From Zhongshania aliphaticivorans (GTDB lineage Bacteria > Pseudomonadota > Gammaproteobacteria > Pseudomonadales > Spongiibacteraceae), in assembly GCF_902705855.1 (NCBI RefSeq), contig NZ_CACSIJ010000015.1, positions 140,618-180,890 of the forward strand: a DNA stretch of 40,273 nucleotides, given 5' to 3'. Positions 16,646-23,920 of the stretch are shown piece after piece; the stretch's first letter is position 1, and the number at the start of each line of letters is the position of its first letter. The notes under the pieces were generated by a model, which ran no database searches, was not told the origin of the DNA, and saw nothing but the letters and a program-made list of their open reading frames with translations. The position numbers were made by a program, and so were the translations under genes.

Positions 16646-17464
16646 CTAACGAGCTACAATTCCACGCAGTCGCATCAACATTTTTATTATATAAACTGAG
16701 GCTGTGGGTAACAGCCTTGCCAATATGTCTTGCGCACGGCCGTCACTGATAAATATGCGGGCGACATTTTTTTGTACGCCACGTAAAATGATCTTTGCTG
16801 CATCGGCAGGGTGGGTTCCACGTTGTAATTCTTCGTGAAATTGTTGGGTGCCGCTATTGTGATGATCTGCATTGAGGGTGATGTTGGTTGCTACCGCGCC
16901 GGGATGTACTGTGTGTAGTGTTACATTGCGGATGCCGCGAATGTGATGTTCTGCGCGCAGGCTGTCGGTAAAGCCCCGTACGGCAAATTTGGTGGTGCAA
17001 TACGGCACGAGATACGGCAGCGCAAGAATACCTTGTGAGCTTGAAAGATTTACAATGGCGGCCTCTGGCCGAGTCCGTAAATGCGGATAACAACGCTGGG
17101 TGGTGTGAATGACGCCCCAGTAATTGATGTTGGTAATTTTTTCAAAGTCTTGCTCACTCGCTTCGCCAAAAGTGAGGTCGCCAAGGGCAATACCGGCGTT
17201 ATTAATCAGCAGGTCGATGCAGCTAAAGCGAGCAAGCACATTGTCGATAAAGGCGTTAATAGCCAGTTTGTTGCCCATATCAACCGTTTCGCTGTAAAAC
17301 TCTGCGCCCAGCGCCGTTAATTTTTCTTCTGTGGTATTTAACTTAGTGATATCGCAAAAGGCGATTTTGGCACCTTGACGCGCAAGCTCCATGACCAAGT
17401 GATGACCAATACCGTCGCCACCCCCGCCCGTCACGATGGCGACTTTATCTTTAAATGTTTTCAT
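16646..17464 (-). CDS. Short-chain dehydrogenase/reductase (second SDR of the BVMO operon)
   Basis: The 272-aa protein is a classical SDR: NAD(P)-binding TGGGGDGIG near residue 12, NNAG, the catalytic Ser in NLSSSQG, and YCTTK for the Tyr/Lys pair, followed by HPGAVATN. The glycine motif is slightly unusual, with an extra Gly-Asp. The acidic residue after the second strand (FCDIT) suggests preference for NAD. It is the last of four genes in the BVMO-SDR-hydrolase-SDR operon, 30 bp after the hydrolase gene. It probably oxidises an alcohol or reduces a carbonyl of the same pathway; the exact substrate is not visible. Confidence 0.92.
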   Translation of the reverse strand: MKTFKDKVAIVTGGGGDGIGHHLVMELARQGAKIAFCDITKLNTTEEKLTALGAEFYSETVDMGNKLAINAFIDNVLARFSCIDLLINNAGIALGDLTFGEASEQDFEKITNINYWGVIHTTQRCYPHLRTRPEAAIVNLSSSQGILALPYLVPYCTTKFAVRGFTDSLRAEHHIRGIRNVTLHTVHPGAVATNITLNADHHNSGTQQFHEELQRGTHPADAAKIILRGVQKNVARIFISDGRAQDILARLLPTASVYIIKMLMRLRGIVAR

Positions 17465-17494
17465 GCCCGATCTCTTATTTGATAGAAGCTGGAT

Positions 17495-18433
17495 TTAATG
17501 ATGTTTATTCAAAAACGCGAGCACATCGTCTGCGCTCTTACTCGGCGCTTCTAACATGGGCATGTGACCAAGCTCTGGATAGGTAATGAGTTCGGCATTC
17601 GGTATACCGCTCTGCCACACCGCTGCGGAGCTAATATGCAGCAGACGATCACGTTCGCCCCATAATATGAGTATGGGCACGTGGATTTCACTCAGATGCT
17701 CATCCAAAAAATCGGTATTGTGGAAGTCATTGAATATGCGGGTAAGTGACTCGCGACGAACAATATAGTCATCCGCCATATAGTCTAAAATCATTCTTGG
17801 CAGCCACGGTGGCTGGGCCATGGTCATGCCATAAAATTCAATAAATTCTTCACGACTACGAATTTCAAAAGGGTTGCGGCCCGAGGCCAGCATTTTGGCC
17901 ATGTCACTTTCTTGCGGCGCAACAACACCGGCGGCATCAATCAGTACGGCGCTCTGCACGCGGTCTGGATTATGCAAAGCCAATTGCGCACTGATGAAAC
18001 CGCCCATGGAATTACCCACAATATGAGCGCGCTGAATACCCAATACGTCCATCGCTTCTACCACCCGCTGCGCCTGACTCACGGTGTCGTATTTTATTGC
18101 AGGATCAAAGGCAGTTTCGCCGTGGCCAGGCAGATCAAGAATCAAGACCCGATACTTATCAGTGAAATGGCTGGCAAAGCGCATCCACACGGTTTTTTCT
18201 GAGCTATAGCCGTGAATCATAAGCACGGTTTCGTCGGCCGTTTGCGGGCCACCCTGCCAGCTCATCATGCGGCTATCGCTAATCTCGACTTCAGCGCGGT
18301 GTAAGCCATAAATACGTGTTTCAATACCGCTAACCAAGTGCAGCACGTCACCACCAATACGCGGGTAAGTAACCCCAGCCCAAATGGCGAAACTAGCAGC
18401 CAACGCGATAGCAACAATTAGGTACTTCTTCAT
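17495..18433 (-). CDS. Membrane-anchored or exported alpha/beta hydrolase
   Basis: The 312-aa protein starts with a hydrophobic segment (residues 4-20), either an uncleaved anchor or a signal peptide. The hydrolase fold shows MIHGYSSEKTVW (oxyanion), GNSMGG (nucleophile Ser), LWGERD (acid Asp) and ELGHMPMLE (base His). It is an esterase/lipase-like enzyme. In an operon with a Baeyer-Villiger monooxygenase, the natural job is to cleave the ester or lactone the monooxygenase makes, but a periplasmic location would argue for acting on an incoming ester. AAGGA is 7 nt before the ATG, and the gene overlaps the upstream SDR gene by 4 bp (ATGA). Confidence 0.93.
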   Translation of the reverse strand: MKKYLIVAIALAASFAIWAGVTYPRIGGDVLHLVSGIETRIYGLHRAEVEISDSRMMSWQGGPQTADETVLMIHGYSSEKTVWMRFASHFTDKYRVLILDLPGHGETAFDPAIKYDTVSQAQRVVEAMDVLGIQRAHIVGNSMGGFISAQLALHNPDRVQSAVLIDAAGVVAPQESDMAKMLASGRNPFEIRSREEFIEFYGMTMAQPPWLPRMILDYMADDYIVRRESLTRIFNDFHNTDFLDEHLSEIHVPILILWGERDRLLHISSAAVWQSGIPNAELITYPELGHMPMLEAPSKSADDVLAFLNKHH

Positions 18434-19296
18434 CCTGCATTCCTTTCTTTAATCGGTGTAGTAAGAGGTTTACTAATAGTTGGCTGCAGCGGATAGTCGC
18501 TGCGGTCGATCACGTCGCGCATATCCCACCAAATAATTTTATTTAGCAGGCGCAGGGGTACAAAGTTCGCGCCGAACCACGTTTTAAATGAGTCTTTACC
18601 GTATACAATTTTCGGCGTGCCACGACGTATACCGCGAATCACGTGGCGCACAATTGCCTCCGGCGGGGTTGACAGATATTTGTCCGAGAAGGCTTGGTGC
18701 TGAGGCACATTGGCAATATTGGTCGCAATGCCACCCGGATGCACAAGGTGCACGCTGATTGGACTATCGAGTAACTCAACCATTAACGCTTCGGTAAAGC
18801 CGCGCACGGCAAATTTCGCTGCGCTGTAATCACTGTTATTTGGTGGGCCGATCAAACCAAAAACACTAGACACATTCACCACCGCGCCCTCGCCGTTCTC
18901 GATCAGCTGTGGCAAGAACACCTGGGTGCCGTGCACCACGCCATAAAAATTGATGCCCATAACCCGCTCGATTGAAGAGAGTGGCGTCGCCCACACCGGT
19001 TTGCCATCACCCGACACGCCGGCATTATTTATAATGACATGAGCATTGCCGAGCGCATTTTTTACATCGGCAGCAAATGTTTCCATTGCCGAGCGATCTG
19101 CAACATCGAAGGTAGCACTGTATATTTCGGTAGAACCGTTCTTCCGCACCATCTTAACGGTTTCAGAAAGCCCCTTGCTGTCGTAGTCATTCAGTGCCAG
19201 CCTTGCACCTAGCTTCGCAAATTCTAGGGCATAAGCACGCCCCATACCCGAACCAGCCCCCGTTATAACAATGAGCTTATTATTAAAATTCTTCAT
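18430..19296 (-). CDS. Short-chain dehydrogenase/reductase (first SDR of the BVMO operon)
   Basis: The 288-aa classical SDR has TGAGSGMG at the cofactor site, NDYD after strand 2 (suggesting NAD), NNAGVSG, the catalytic Ser in NVSSVFG, and YSAAK. The block HPGGIATNI follows. Its C-terminal extension is rich in hydrophobic and aromatic residues (FVPLRLLNKIIWW) and may touch the membrane. It resembles the SDRs beside flavin monooxygenases in actinobacterial mymA-type operons. It lies 10 bp after the monooxygenase gene and overlaps the hydrolase gene by 4 bp. The substrate is inferred to be a long-chain or cyclic alcohol or ketone. Confidence 0.93.
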   Translation of the reverse strand: MKNFNNKLIVITGAGSGMGRAYALEFAKLGARLALNDYDSKGLSETVKMVRKNGSTEIYSATFDVADRSAMETFAADVKNALGNAHVIINNAGVSGDGKPVWATPLSSIERVMGINFYGVVHGTQVFLPQLIENGEGAVVNVSSVFGLIGPPNNSDYSAAKFAVRGFTEALMVELLDSPISVHLVHPGGIATNIANVPQHQAFSDKYLSTPPEAIVRHVIRGIRRGTPKIVYGKDSFKTWFGANFVPLRLLNKIIWWDMRDVIDRSDYPLQPTISKPLTTPIKERNAG

Positions 19297-19306
19297 GTTA
19301 ATGGCC

Positions 19307-20773
19307 TTAGCTAAACAAATGGTGCTTCGTCTTAAAGCGGCTGGCTAGCCTGCGAAACGTAAAGCTGAAGCCGGGGAACATGGCGATAACGTGGCCACTT
19401 TTGCTTTGATACCAACTGGTGCATCCGCCCGCTTTCCATACGGTTTTTTCCATTTCAGAGTGGACCATTTGAGTGTATTCATCTTCGGCGTCGGCACGGA
19501 CTTCGATGGCTTGCTTACCGGATTTTTCAAGCTGCTGAATGCTGTTAGTGATGTATTTAATTTGCGACTCAATAACAAAAATCGCCGAGGTGTGACCAAT
19601 GCCGGTATTTGGCCCGGTGACGATAAAGAGGTTGGGAAAACTGGGAATCGTCGTACCGAGGTAAGCCCGTGGAAATTCCTCCCAAACATTGGCTAGGCGC
19701 TTATTGCCTTTGCCCATTACGGGATAGGAGATCACGCCATCGGTGGCGTCATAGCCGGTAGACCAGATAATGAGATCAACATCAACTTGCTGCCCCTGCG
19801 CGGTGAGAATACCGGCCTCGTTTATGGCGGCTATACCGTCTTGCTTGTCATGCAAACTGACATTGGACCGAGACAAGGCAGGATACAAGGTGCTTGATAA
19901 AATGACGCGCTTACAGCCAATAGTGAAATCTGGGGTAAGCTTTTCACGCAGTACTGGGTCTGGCACCTGCTTTTTAAGGTGCTTCAAGGCCACCCGTCCG
20001 GCAGCGAGATTTAGCATCAGCTTAGAATACTTAAAACCGATCACACGAGTTTCAAGGCCCCAATAAATCGACCAGCGCAGCGCTTTATAAAACGGCTTAA
20101 TACCAAGCAACTTACGCTGGAAAGATGAAAACTTACGGTCTGGCCGTGGTAACACCCAGTGCGGACTGCGCTGAAAAACGTGCAGCTCGGCGACATCCCC
20201 CGCAATAGCGGGAATAACCTGCGCGGCACTTGCTCCACTGCCAATAATCGCGACGCGTTTACCGTGATAGTCGTATGAATGATCCCAGCCGTTGGTGTGA
20301 AAGCTTTTTCCTTTGAAGGTATCGCTACCGGGAAAGTGAGGAATAACTGGCGTGCTCAGCGGGCCAGAGGCATTGATCAAGATTTGCGCCTCAAACGTCC
20401 CCGCGGCGTCGGTCTCTACAATCCAACGCTTGTCAGCCTCATTCCAGATCACCTGCTTCACATTGGCATTTAGCGTGGTTTTTTCACGCAAGCCATGTTT
20501 ATCAATCACGTCGTTGGTGTATTGCTGTAGCTCTTCCTGTTCTACAAACATCTGCGACCACGCGCGGGGCTCGGACGAAATTGAATACAGCGGTGACTGC
20601 ACATCTACCGCTGCACCGGGGTAACTATTTTGACACCACGTGCCACCCATAAAATCACGACGTTCGAGAAGTCGGATGTCCGTAATGCCCTGCTCCTGCA
20701 GGCGGATTGCCGCGCACTGACCGCCAATTCCGCTGCCAATAATGACAACCCGATAACACTGCCTAGTTTGCAT
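19307..20773 (-). CDS. Baeyer-Villiger-type flavin monooxygenase (FAD, NADPH)
   Basis: The 488-aa protein has an N-terminal FAD site (GSGIGG), the GGTW block that follows in this family, the type I BVMO fingerprint FxGxxxHxxxW[P/D] exactly matched at F153-D164, and a second nucleotide site GSGASA whose last Gly is Ala, common in this branch. A late STGYDAT motif closes the FAD domain. Such enzymes insert oxygen next to a ketone to give an ester or lactone; related members (AlmA, MymA) act on long-chain substrates. It is the first gene of a four-gene operon, and GGGAG sits about 9 nt before the ATG. The operon is divergent from a tetR gene, with paired palindromes over the promoter. Confidence 0.95.
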   Translation of the reverse strand: MQTRQCYRVVIIGSGIGGQCAAIRLQEQGITDIRLLERRDFMGGTWCQNSYPGAAVDVQSPLYSISSEPRAWSQMFVEQEELQQYTNDVIDKHGLREKTTLNANVKQVIWNEADKRWIVETDAAGTFEAQILINASGPLSTPVIPHFPGSDTFKGKSFHTNGWDHSYDYHGKRVAIIGSGASAAQVIPAIAGDVAELHVFQRSPHWVLPRPDRKFSSFQRKLLGIKPFYKALRWSIYWGLETRVIGFKYSKLMLNLAAGRVALKHLKKQVPDPVLREKLTPDFTIGCKRVILSSTLYPALSRSNVSLHDKQDGIAAINEAGILTAQGQQVDVDLIIWSTGYDATDGVISYPVMGKGNKRLANVWEEFPRAYLGTTIPSFPNLFIVTGPNTGIGHTSAIFVIESQIKYITNSIQQLEKSGKQAIEVRADAEDEYTQMVHSEMEKTVWKAGGCTSWYQSKSGHVIAMFPGFSFTFRRLASRFKTKHHLFS

Positions 20774-20810
20774 GTATTAACTCTCCCGTGAGGGCTTTAG
20801 AATTTTTTAT

Positions 20811-20830
20811 GTGATGACAAGCGACATCAC
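20811..20830. promoter_or_regulatory. Operator-like palindrome 1 in the BVMO-tetR gap
   Basis: GTGATG at 20811-20816 and CATCAC at 20825-20830 form a perfect 6-bp inverted repeat around an 8-bp spacer. The site covers the -10 end and probable start of transcription of the monooxygenase promoter. Its TGATG half resembles palindrome 2, so both may bind the divergent TetR protein. Confidence 0.6.
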
Positions 20831-20857
20831 TTTACTTCTGATGACACTTGTCGTCAA
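20829..20857 (-). promoter_or_regulatory. Putative sigma-70 promoter of the BVMO operon
   Basis: On the minus strand, TTGACG (20857-20852, 5 of 6) and TAAAGT (20834-20829, 4 of 6) are separated by 17 bp. It lies about 55 bp upstream of the monooxygenase ATG and is overlapped by both palindromes, as expected for a repressed promoter. Confidence 0.55.
20839..20856. promoter_or_regulatory. Operator-like palindrome 2 in the BVMO-tetR gap
   Basis: TGATGACACTTGTCGTCA is an 18-bp inverted repeat with one mismatched position per half (TGAtGACA / TGAcGACA). It covers the -35 and spacer of the monooxygenase promoter and ends 9 bp before the tetR ATG. Its centre is 27 bp from the centre of palindrome 1. 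Confidence 0.7.
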
Positions 20858-20865
20858 ATACTAAT

Positions 20866-21516
20866 ATGCAAAAAATTGAACAAAACAACACATCAGGGCG
20901 AACCTACGGGGGCGAAAGCGCAGCCGAACGGCTGTCGCGGCAACGCCAGACCTTTATGGATGCCGGTTTAGAGCTCTTTGGCACTGTTGGCTACCGTGCC
21001 ACCACAGTAAGAACGCTGTGCAAGCAAGCGGGACTGACTGATCGCTATTTTTACAAAACCTTCAGCGACACCGAAGATTTATTAGCGGCGGTCTATACCG
21101 AGTCGCTAGACCAAATCCAAGCCGAGGTAGTGGCCGCCATCAATACCGCAGCCAACCAACAATTAACAGCTGGCCAAATCGACGCTGGGCTTGAGGCATT
21201 TTTTAGTGCATTTGAAAACTCACGGATGGCGCGTGTGTGCTGGCTGGAAGTACTAGGCGTTAGCCCGCGCATCGACGCGCTATACACCCACCGCACTCAG
21301 CAGTTTGCCGAATTATTATTAGTTCTTGGTAGAGCCATGCAACCAAACTGGTCTATCGCAGAAGAGGAAACCCGTATCACGGGCATTGCTTTGGTCGGCG
21401 CCATCAGTCAGTCGGCGCTGCAATGGCTATTGGATGACTACCGCTCACCGAGAGCAATGCTGGTGAGCGCCAATGCTCGCTTAATTAGAGGGCTTATCAA
21501 CACGCTCCCGCATTAG
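20866..21516 (+). CDS. TetR/AcrR family transcriptional regulator
   Basis: I place the start at the ATG at 20866 (216 aa); an in-frame TTG at 20848 lies inside the operator palindrome. The N-terminal domain has the TetR helix-turn-helix (GYRATTVRTLCKQAGLTDRYFYKTF, split here as a description of residues about 37-61), and the C-terminal ligand domain is not recognisable beyond the fold. It is divergent from the BVMO operon, with 92 bp between starts, so it most likely represses that operon and itself, released by a pathway substrate. No clear ribosome site is seen before the ATG. It converges with the TonB receptor gene. Confidence 0.93.
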   Translation: MQKIEQNNTSGRTYGGESAAERLSRQRQTFMDAGLELFGTVGYRATTVRTLCKQAGLTDRYFYKTFSDTEDLLAAVYTESLDQIQAEVVAAINTAANQQLTAGQIDAGLEAFFSAFENSRMARVCWLEVLGVSPRIDALYTHRTQQFAELLLVLGRAMQPNWSIAEEETRITGIALVGAISQSALQWLLDDYRSPRAMLVSANARLIRGLINTLPH

Positions 21517-21524
21517 GCGCTGTA

Positions 21525-21554
21525 TAGGGCTGCGGTTTTGTCGCTACAGCCCTA
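21525..21554. terminator. Hairpin between convergent tetR and TonB receptor genes
   Basis: TAGGGCTG (21525-21532) and CAGCCCTA (21547-21554) form an 8-bp perfect stem with a 14-nt loop that can pair further inside (GCG/CGC). It lies between two convergent stops and could end transcription from both sides, but neither side has a T-tract, so it is not a classic intrinsic terminator. Confidence 0.45.
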
Positions 21555-21577
21555 AGAAACATACCGAAGAAAGCGGC

Positions 21578-23848
21578 TTAAAAAATAACTTTAAAATCCA
21601 CACCATAGGTTAATGGGTCAACAACACCAACATGGTAGGTACCAATATCAGTCCCTGTTAAACCACCGGGTTGCGACACCCGATCATTGCCCAGTAAATT
21701 TTTGCCCCACAATGCCATTTCATAGCCGCCACCTGGGGTATTCCACGCCACCCGTGCATTCAGCAATTGTGTATCGTCGCCATAACCGTTAACGGTATTA
21801 AAGAATGCTTGATGGTCTTCATTACCCGACTCGGTGTTTTCCTCATAAATATAATCAACATGAAATAACAACAAGCCGTAATTAATCTCTGGAGACCAAT
21901 CCATCGTCAGGGTGTATTCCTGTGGCGACGACACATTGAGCTGATCAGCAACAATAAATTCTCCCTGCGCGTTGTAGTAGGCCTCTCGACTAGATTCCTG
22001 CTCCCGATAGGTATAAATAAGGCCGAAGCGCAGATTGTCACTTGCCAACCAATCAGCCGTTAGCTCTATGCCTTGAATATCTTCATCGGTATTGATAACT
22101 GTCGGCACCGCGCCATTACTCTCTGGGGTGCGCGACTCGATGGCTTCTTGCCGATCGTCAATAATCATTTTAAATAGGGCGACTTGGGTGCGAACGCGGG
22201 TGTCGAAAAAATCACCTTTAACACCAAATTCAAAATTGCTCACCACTTCTGGGTCTAGCGGCGCTTCGCGGGTGCCGGTATTTAATGAATCATAGCCGCC
22301 AGATTTATAACCGGTGGAATAACTCAAGAATGTCATCGCACCTTCTGTGATCTGATAATTTGCAACGACACGTCCGGTAATTTTATCCCAGCTTTCGGAA
22401 GCTGTTTCTAGCCCCTCGGAGTTAAAAAAGAAGTTCTCACCCAATGCCTGTGAGACTACAAAATCAGCTAGCGGCGCATCCCAGCTAAAAGACTTTTTGT
22501 CGTTGCTATAACGTAAACCGGTAATCACATTCAGGCGGTCGGTAATGGGAAAATCAAGGTCTGTAAAAAAGCCGTAGCTTTCAAAATCACCTTCGTTGGT
22601 CATGGTTTCGGTTACGTAATTGCCTGCCACCACACCGCCCAACAAGGTATTTAGTAAACCTTGAGGAATGCTCGCCATACCCGAGGCCAGCTCTAGCACC
22701 GTGCCATAGCCAAAGGTTAAAGCGGTTTGCTGGTAGGTGTCTTCCTTGCTGTAATTCGCGCCGAATACCGCGTCTACCCAATCTAGCGCAACATTAAATT
22801 GCATCTCGAAATAGGCGATATCTGAATCTTCAATATTATTGGTATCAACGTAGACCGACTCATCGGAGGTCGCATCTTCGTCCTGTAAATTATAAGTTTC
22901 GAAAGCGCGATAACTGCCGATCAAGGTCATGGTAGTTGCGTCGCTTAACTCATACCATAGCTTGCCGGTAAATCCCTGCATGTCTCTGGTTTCGCCGCCG
23001 CCAATCGCATCGGTCTCTAATTTTCGATCTGTCGGGTCGGGGTAATTTGAGAAATTCTCGCTAATACTAAGACGCGCCTGCGGGCCATTATCAACGCGAT
23101 CAATATCGTAGGCGAACTGCATGCTCAATCTATCGCTGGCTTCCCAGCGTAGGGCCAAACGCGCAAATTGATTATCTTGCTCGCCGGGGTCAGGGCTAGC
23201 TGTACCTTTATTGTCGATAACCGCATCGCGCTGGTTGTGCAGCAAATTCACTCGCAGGGCTAGAGTGTCACTAAGCGGGACATTCCCCATGCCTTCGACA
23301 CGAAACAAGTTGTAACTTCCCAACTTTGCCATTACAAAACCTTCGGTCTCTTCAAGGCTTGGCGCATTAGGAATAAAACTCACCACCCCCGCCGCCGCGT
23401 TGCGACCAAACAAGGTGCCCTGTGGGCCTTTTAAAACTTCTACACGCTCCATATCAGAAAACGGCACGGTAATCGCAGCACGCGGTAAATAAACACCATC
23501 TAAAAAAGTTGCAACCGAAGGGTCGCCTCCGGTACTGATATTTGAGCTATCGATACCACGAATCACAAACGAAGATTGGGTAGTACCGCCGCCCCGCACA
23601 CCGTCACCTACCTTCAAGCCTGGGATATACGCTTGAATATCTTCCATATTCAGAGCGCCGGTATTTTCCAAATCCTGATTGGTAAAGGTGTCCACCGTGA
23701 CCGGCACCGTCATCGCACTTTGTTCACGCTTTTGGGCGGTAACCACCACCTCCTCTAGCGCCAAGTTCTTCGCCGCGTAGGCCGAAGGTGCGCCTAGTAC
23801 CGCAAGACCAACCGCGTAAGCTATGCGATTTCTATTCATGGATTTCAT
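21578..23848 (-). CDS. TonB-dependent outer membrane receptor
   Basis: The 756-aa precursor has a signal peptide (cut near APSAYA-A, residue about 25), then a TonB-box-like LEEVVVTAQKR, a plug domain (about 45-150, with VEVLKGPQGTLFGRNAAAG), and a beta-barrel that ends in an aromatic Phe as outer membrane proteins do. It belongs to the broad class annotated as iron-complex receptors, but many of this subtype in marine gammaproteobacteria import sterols, hydrocarbons or other organics, so the cargo is unknown. Two ATG codons (23848 and 23839) are possible starts. A run of eight G lies directly before the first on the coding strand. It lies downstream of three cytochrome genes on the same strand, behind a hairpin. 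Confidence 0.95.
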   Translation of the reverse strand: MKSMNRNRIAYAVGLAVLGAPSAYAAKNLALEEVVVTAQKREQSAMTVPVTVDTFTNQDLENTGALNMEDIQAYIPGLKVGDGVRGGGTTQSSFVIRGIDSSNISTGGDPSVATFLDGVYLPRAAITVPFSDMERVEVLKGPQGTLFGRNAAAGVVSFIPNAPSLEETEGFVMAKLGSYNLFRVEGMGNVPLSDTLALRVNLLHNQRDAVIDNKGTASPDPGEQDNQFARLALRWEASDRLSMQFAYDIDRVDNGPQARLSISENFSNYPDPTDRKLETDAIGGGETRDMQGFTGKLWYELSDATTMTLIGSYRAFETYNLQDEDATSDESVYVDTNNIEDSDIAYFEMQFNVALDWVDAVFGANYSKEDTYQQTALTFGYGTVLELASGMASIPQGLLNTLLGGVVAGNYVTETMTNEGDFESYGFFTDLDFPITDRLNVITGLRYSNDKKSFSWDAPLADFVVSQALGENFFFNSEGLETASESWDKITGRVVANYQITEGAMTFLSYSTGYKSGGYDSLNTGTREAPLDPEVVSNFEFGVKGDFFDTRVRTQVALFKMIIDDRQEAIESRTPESNGAVPTVINTDEDIQGIELTADWLASDNLRFGLIYTYREQESSREAYYNAQGEFIVADQLNVSSPQEYTLTMDWSPEINYGLLLFHVDYIYEENTESGNEDHQAFFNTVNGYGDDTQLLNARVAWNTPGGGYEMALWGKNLLGNDRVSQPGGLTGTDIGTYHVGVVDPLTYGVDFKVIF

Positions 23849-23849
23849 G

Positions 23850-23857
23850 CCCCCCCC
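23850..23857 (-). repeat. Homopolymer G8 (coding strand) at the TonB receptor start
   Basis: Eight consecutive C on the plus strand, which are G on the coding strand, end one base before the first ATG. The tract is part of, or next to, the ribosome site (GAGAGAGG precedes). Slippage would change the spacing between that site and the start codon. Confidence 0.9.
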
Positions 23858-23878
23858 TCTCTCGCAAACACTCGTAAA

Positions 23879-23908
23879 CGCCTAATGCACCACACAGCGC
23901 ATTAGGCG
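23879..23908 (-). terminator. Hairpin between beta-helix cytochrome gene and TonB receptor gene
   Basis: CGCCTAATGC (23879-23888) and GCATTAGGCG (23899-23908) form a perfect 10-bp stem with a 10-nt loop, 12 bp after the stop of the upstream gene. On the minus strand the following bases (TTTACG) give only a weak T-tract, so it may reduce rather than stop read-through into the receptor gene, or it may protect the mRNA end. Confidence 0.55.
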
Positions 23909-23920
23909 CTTTAATAAAAT

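Noticed and set aside
16624-16658. AGCTACAATT occurs twice near the end of the SDR operon
   Set aside because: A 10-bp repeat is too short to be meaningful and one copy lies within the coding end of the SDR gene.
21509-23910. The 13-mer CGCATTAGGCGCT occurs at 21509-21521 and 23898-23910, flanking the TonB receptor gene like direct repeats
   Set aside because: In a 40-kb window about a dozen chance pairs of 13-mers are expected, the first copy contains the tetR stop and the second is part of a hairpin, and no transposase or target-site feature is seen.
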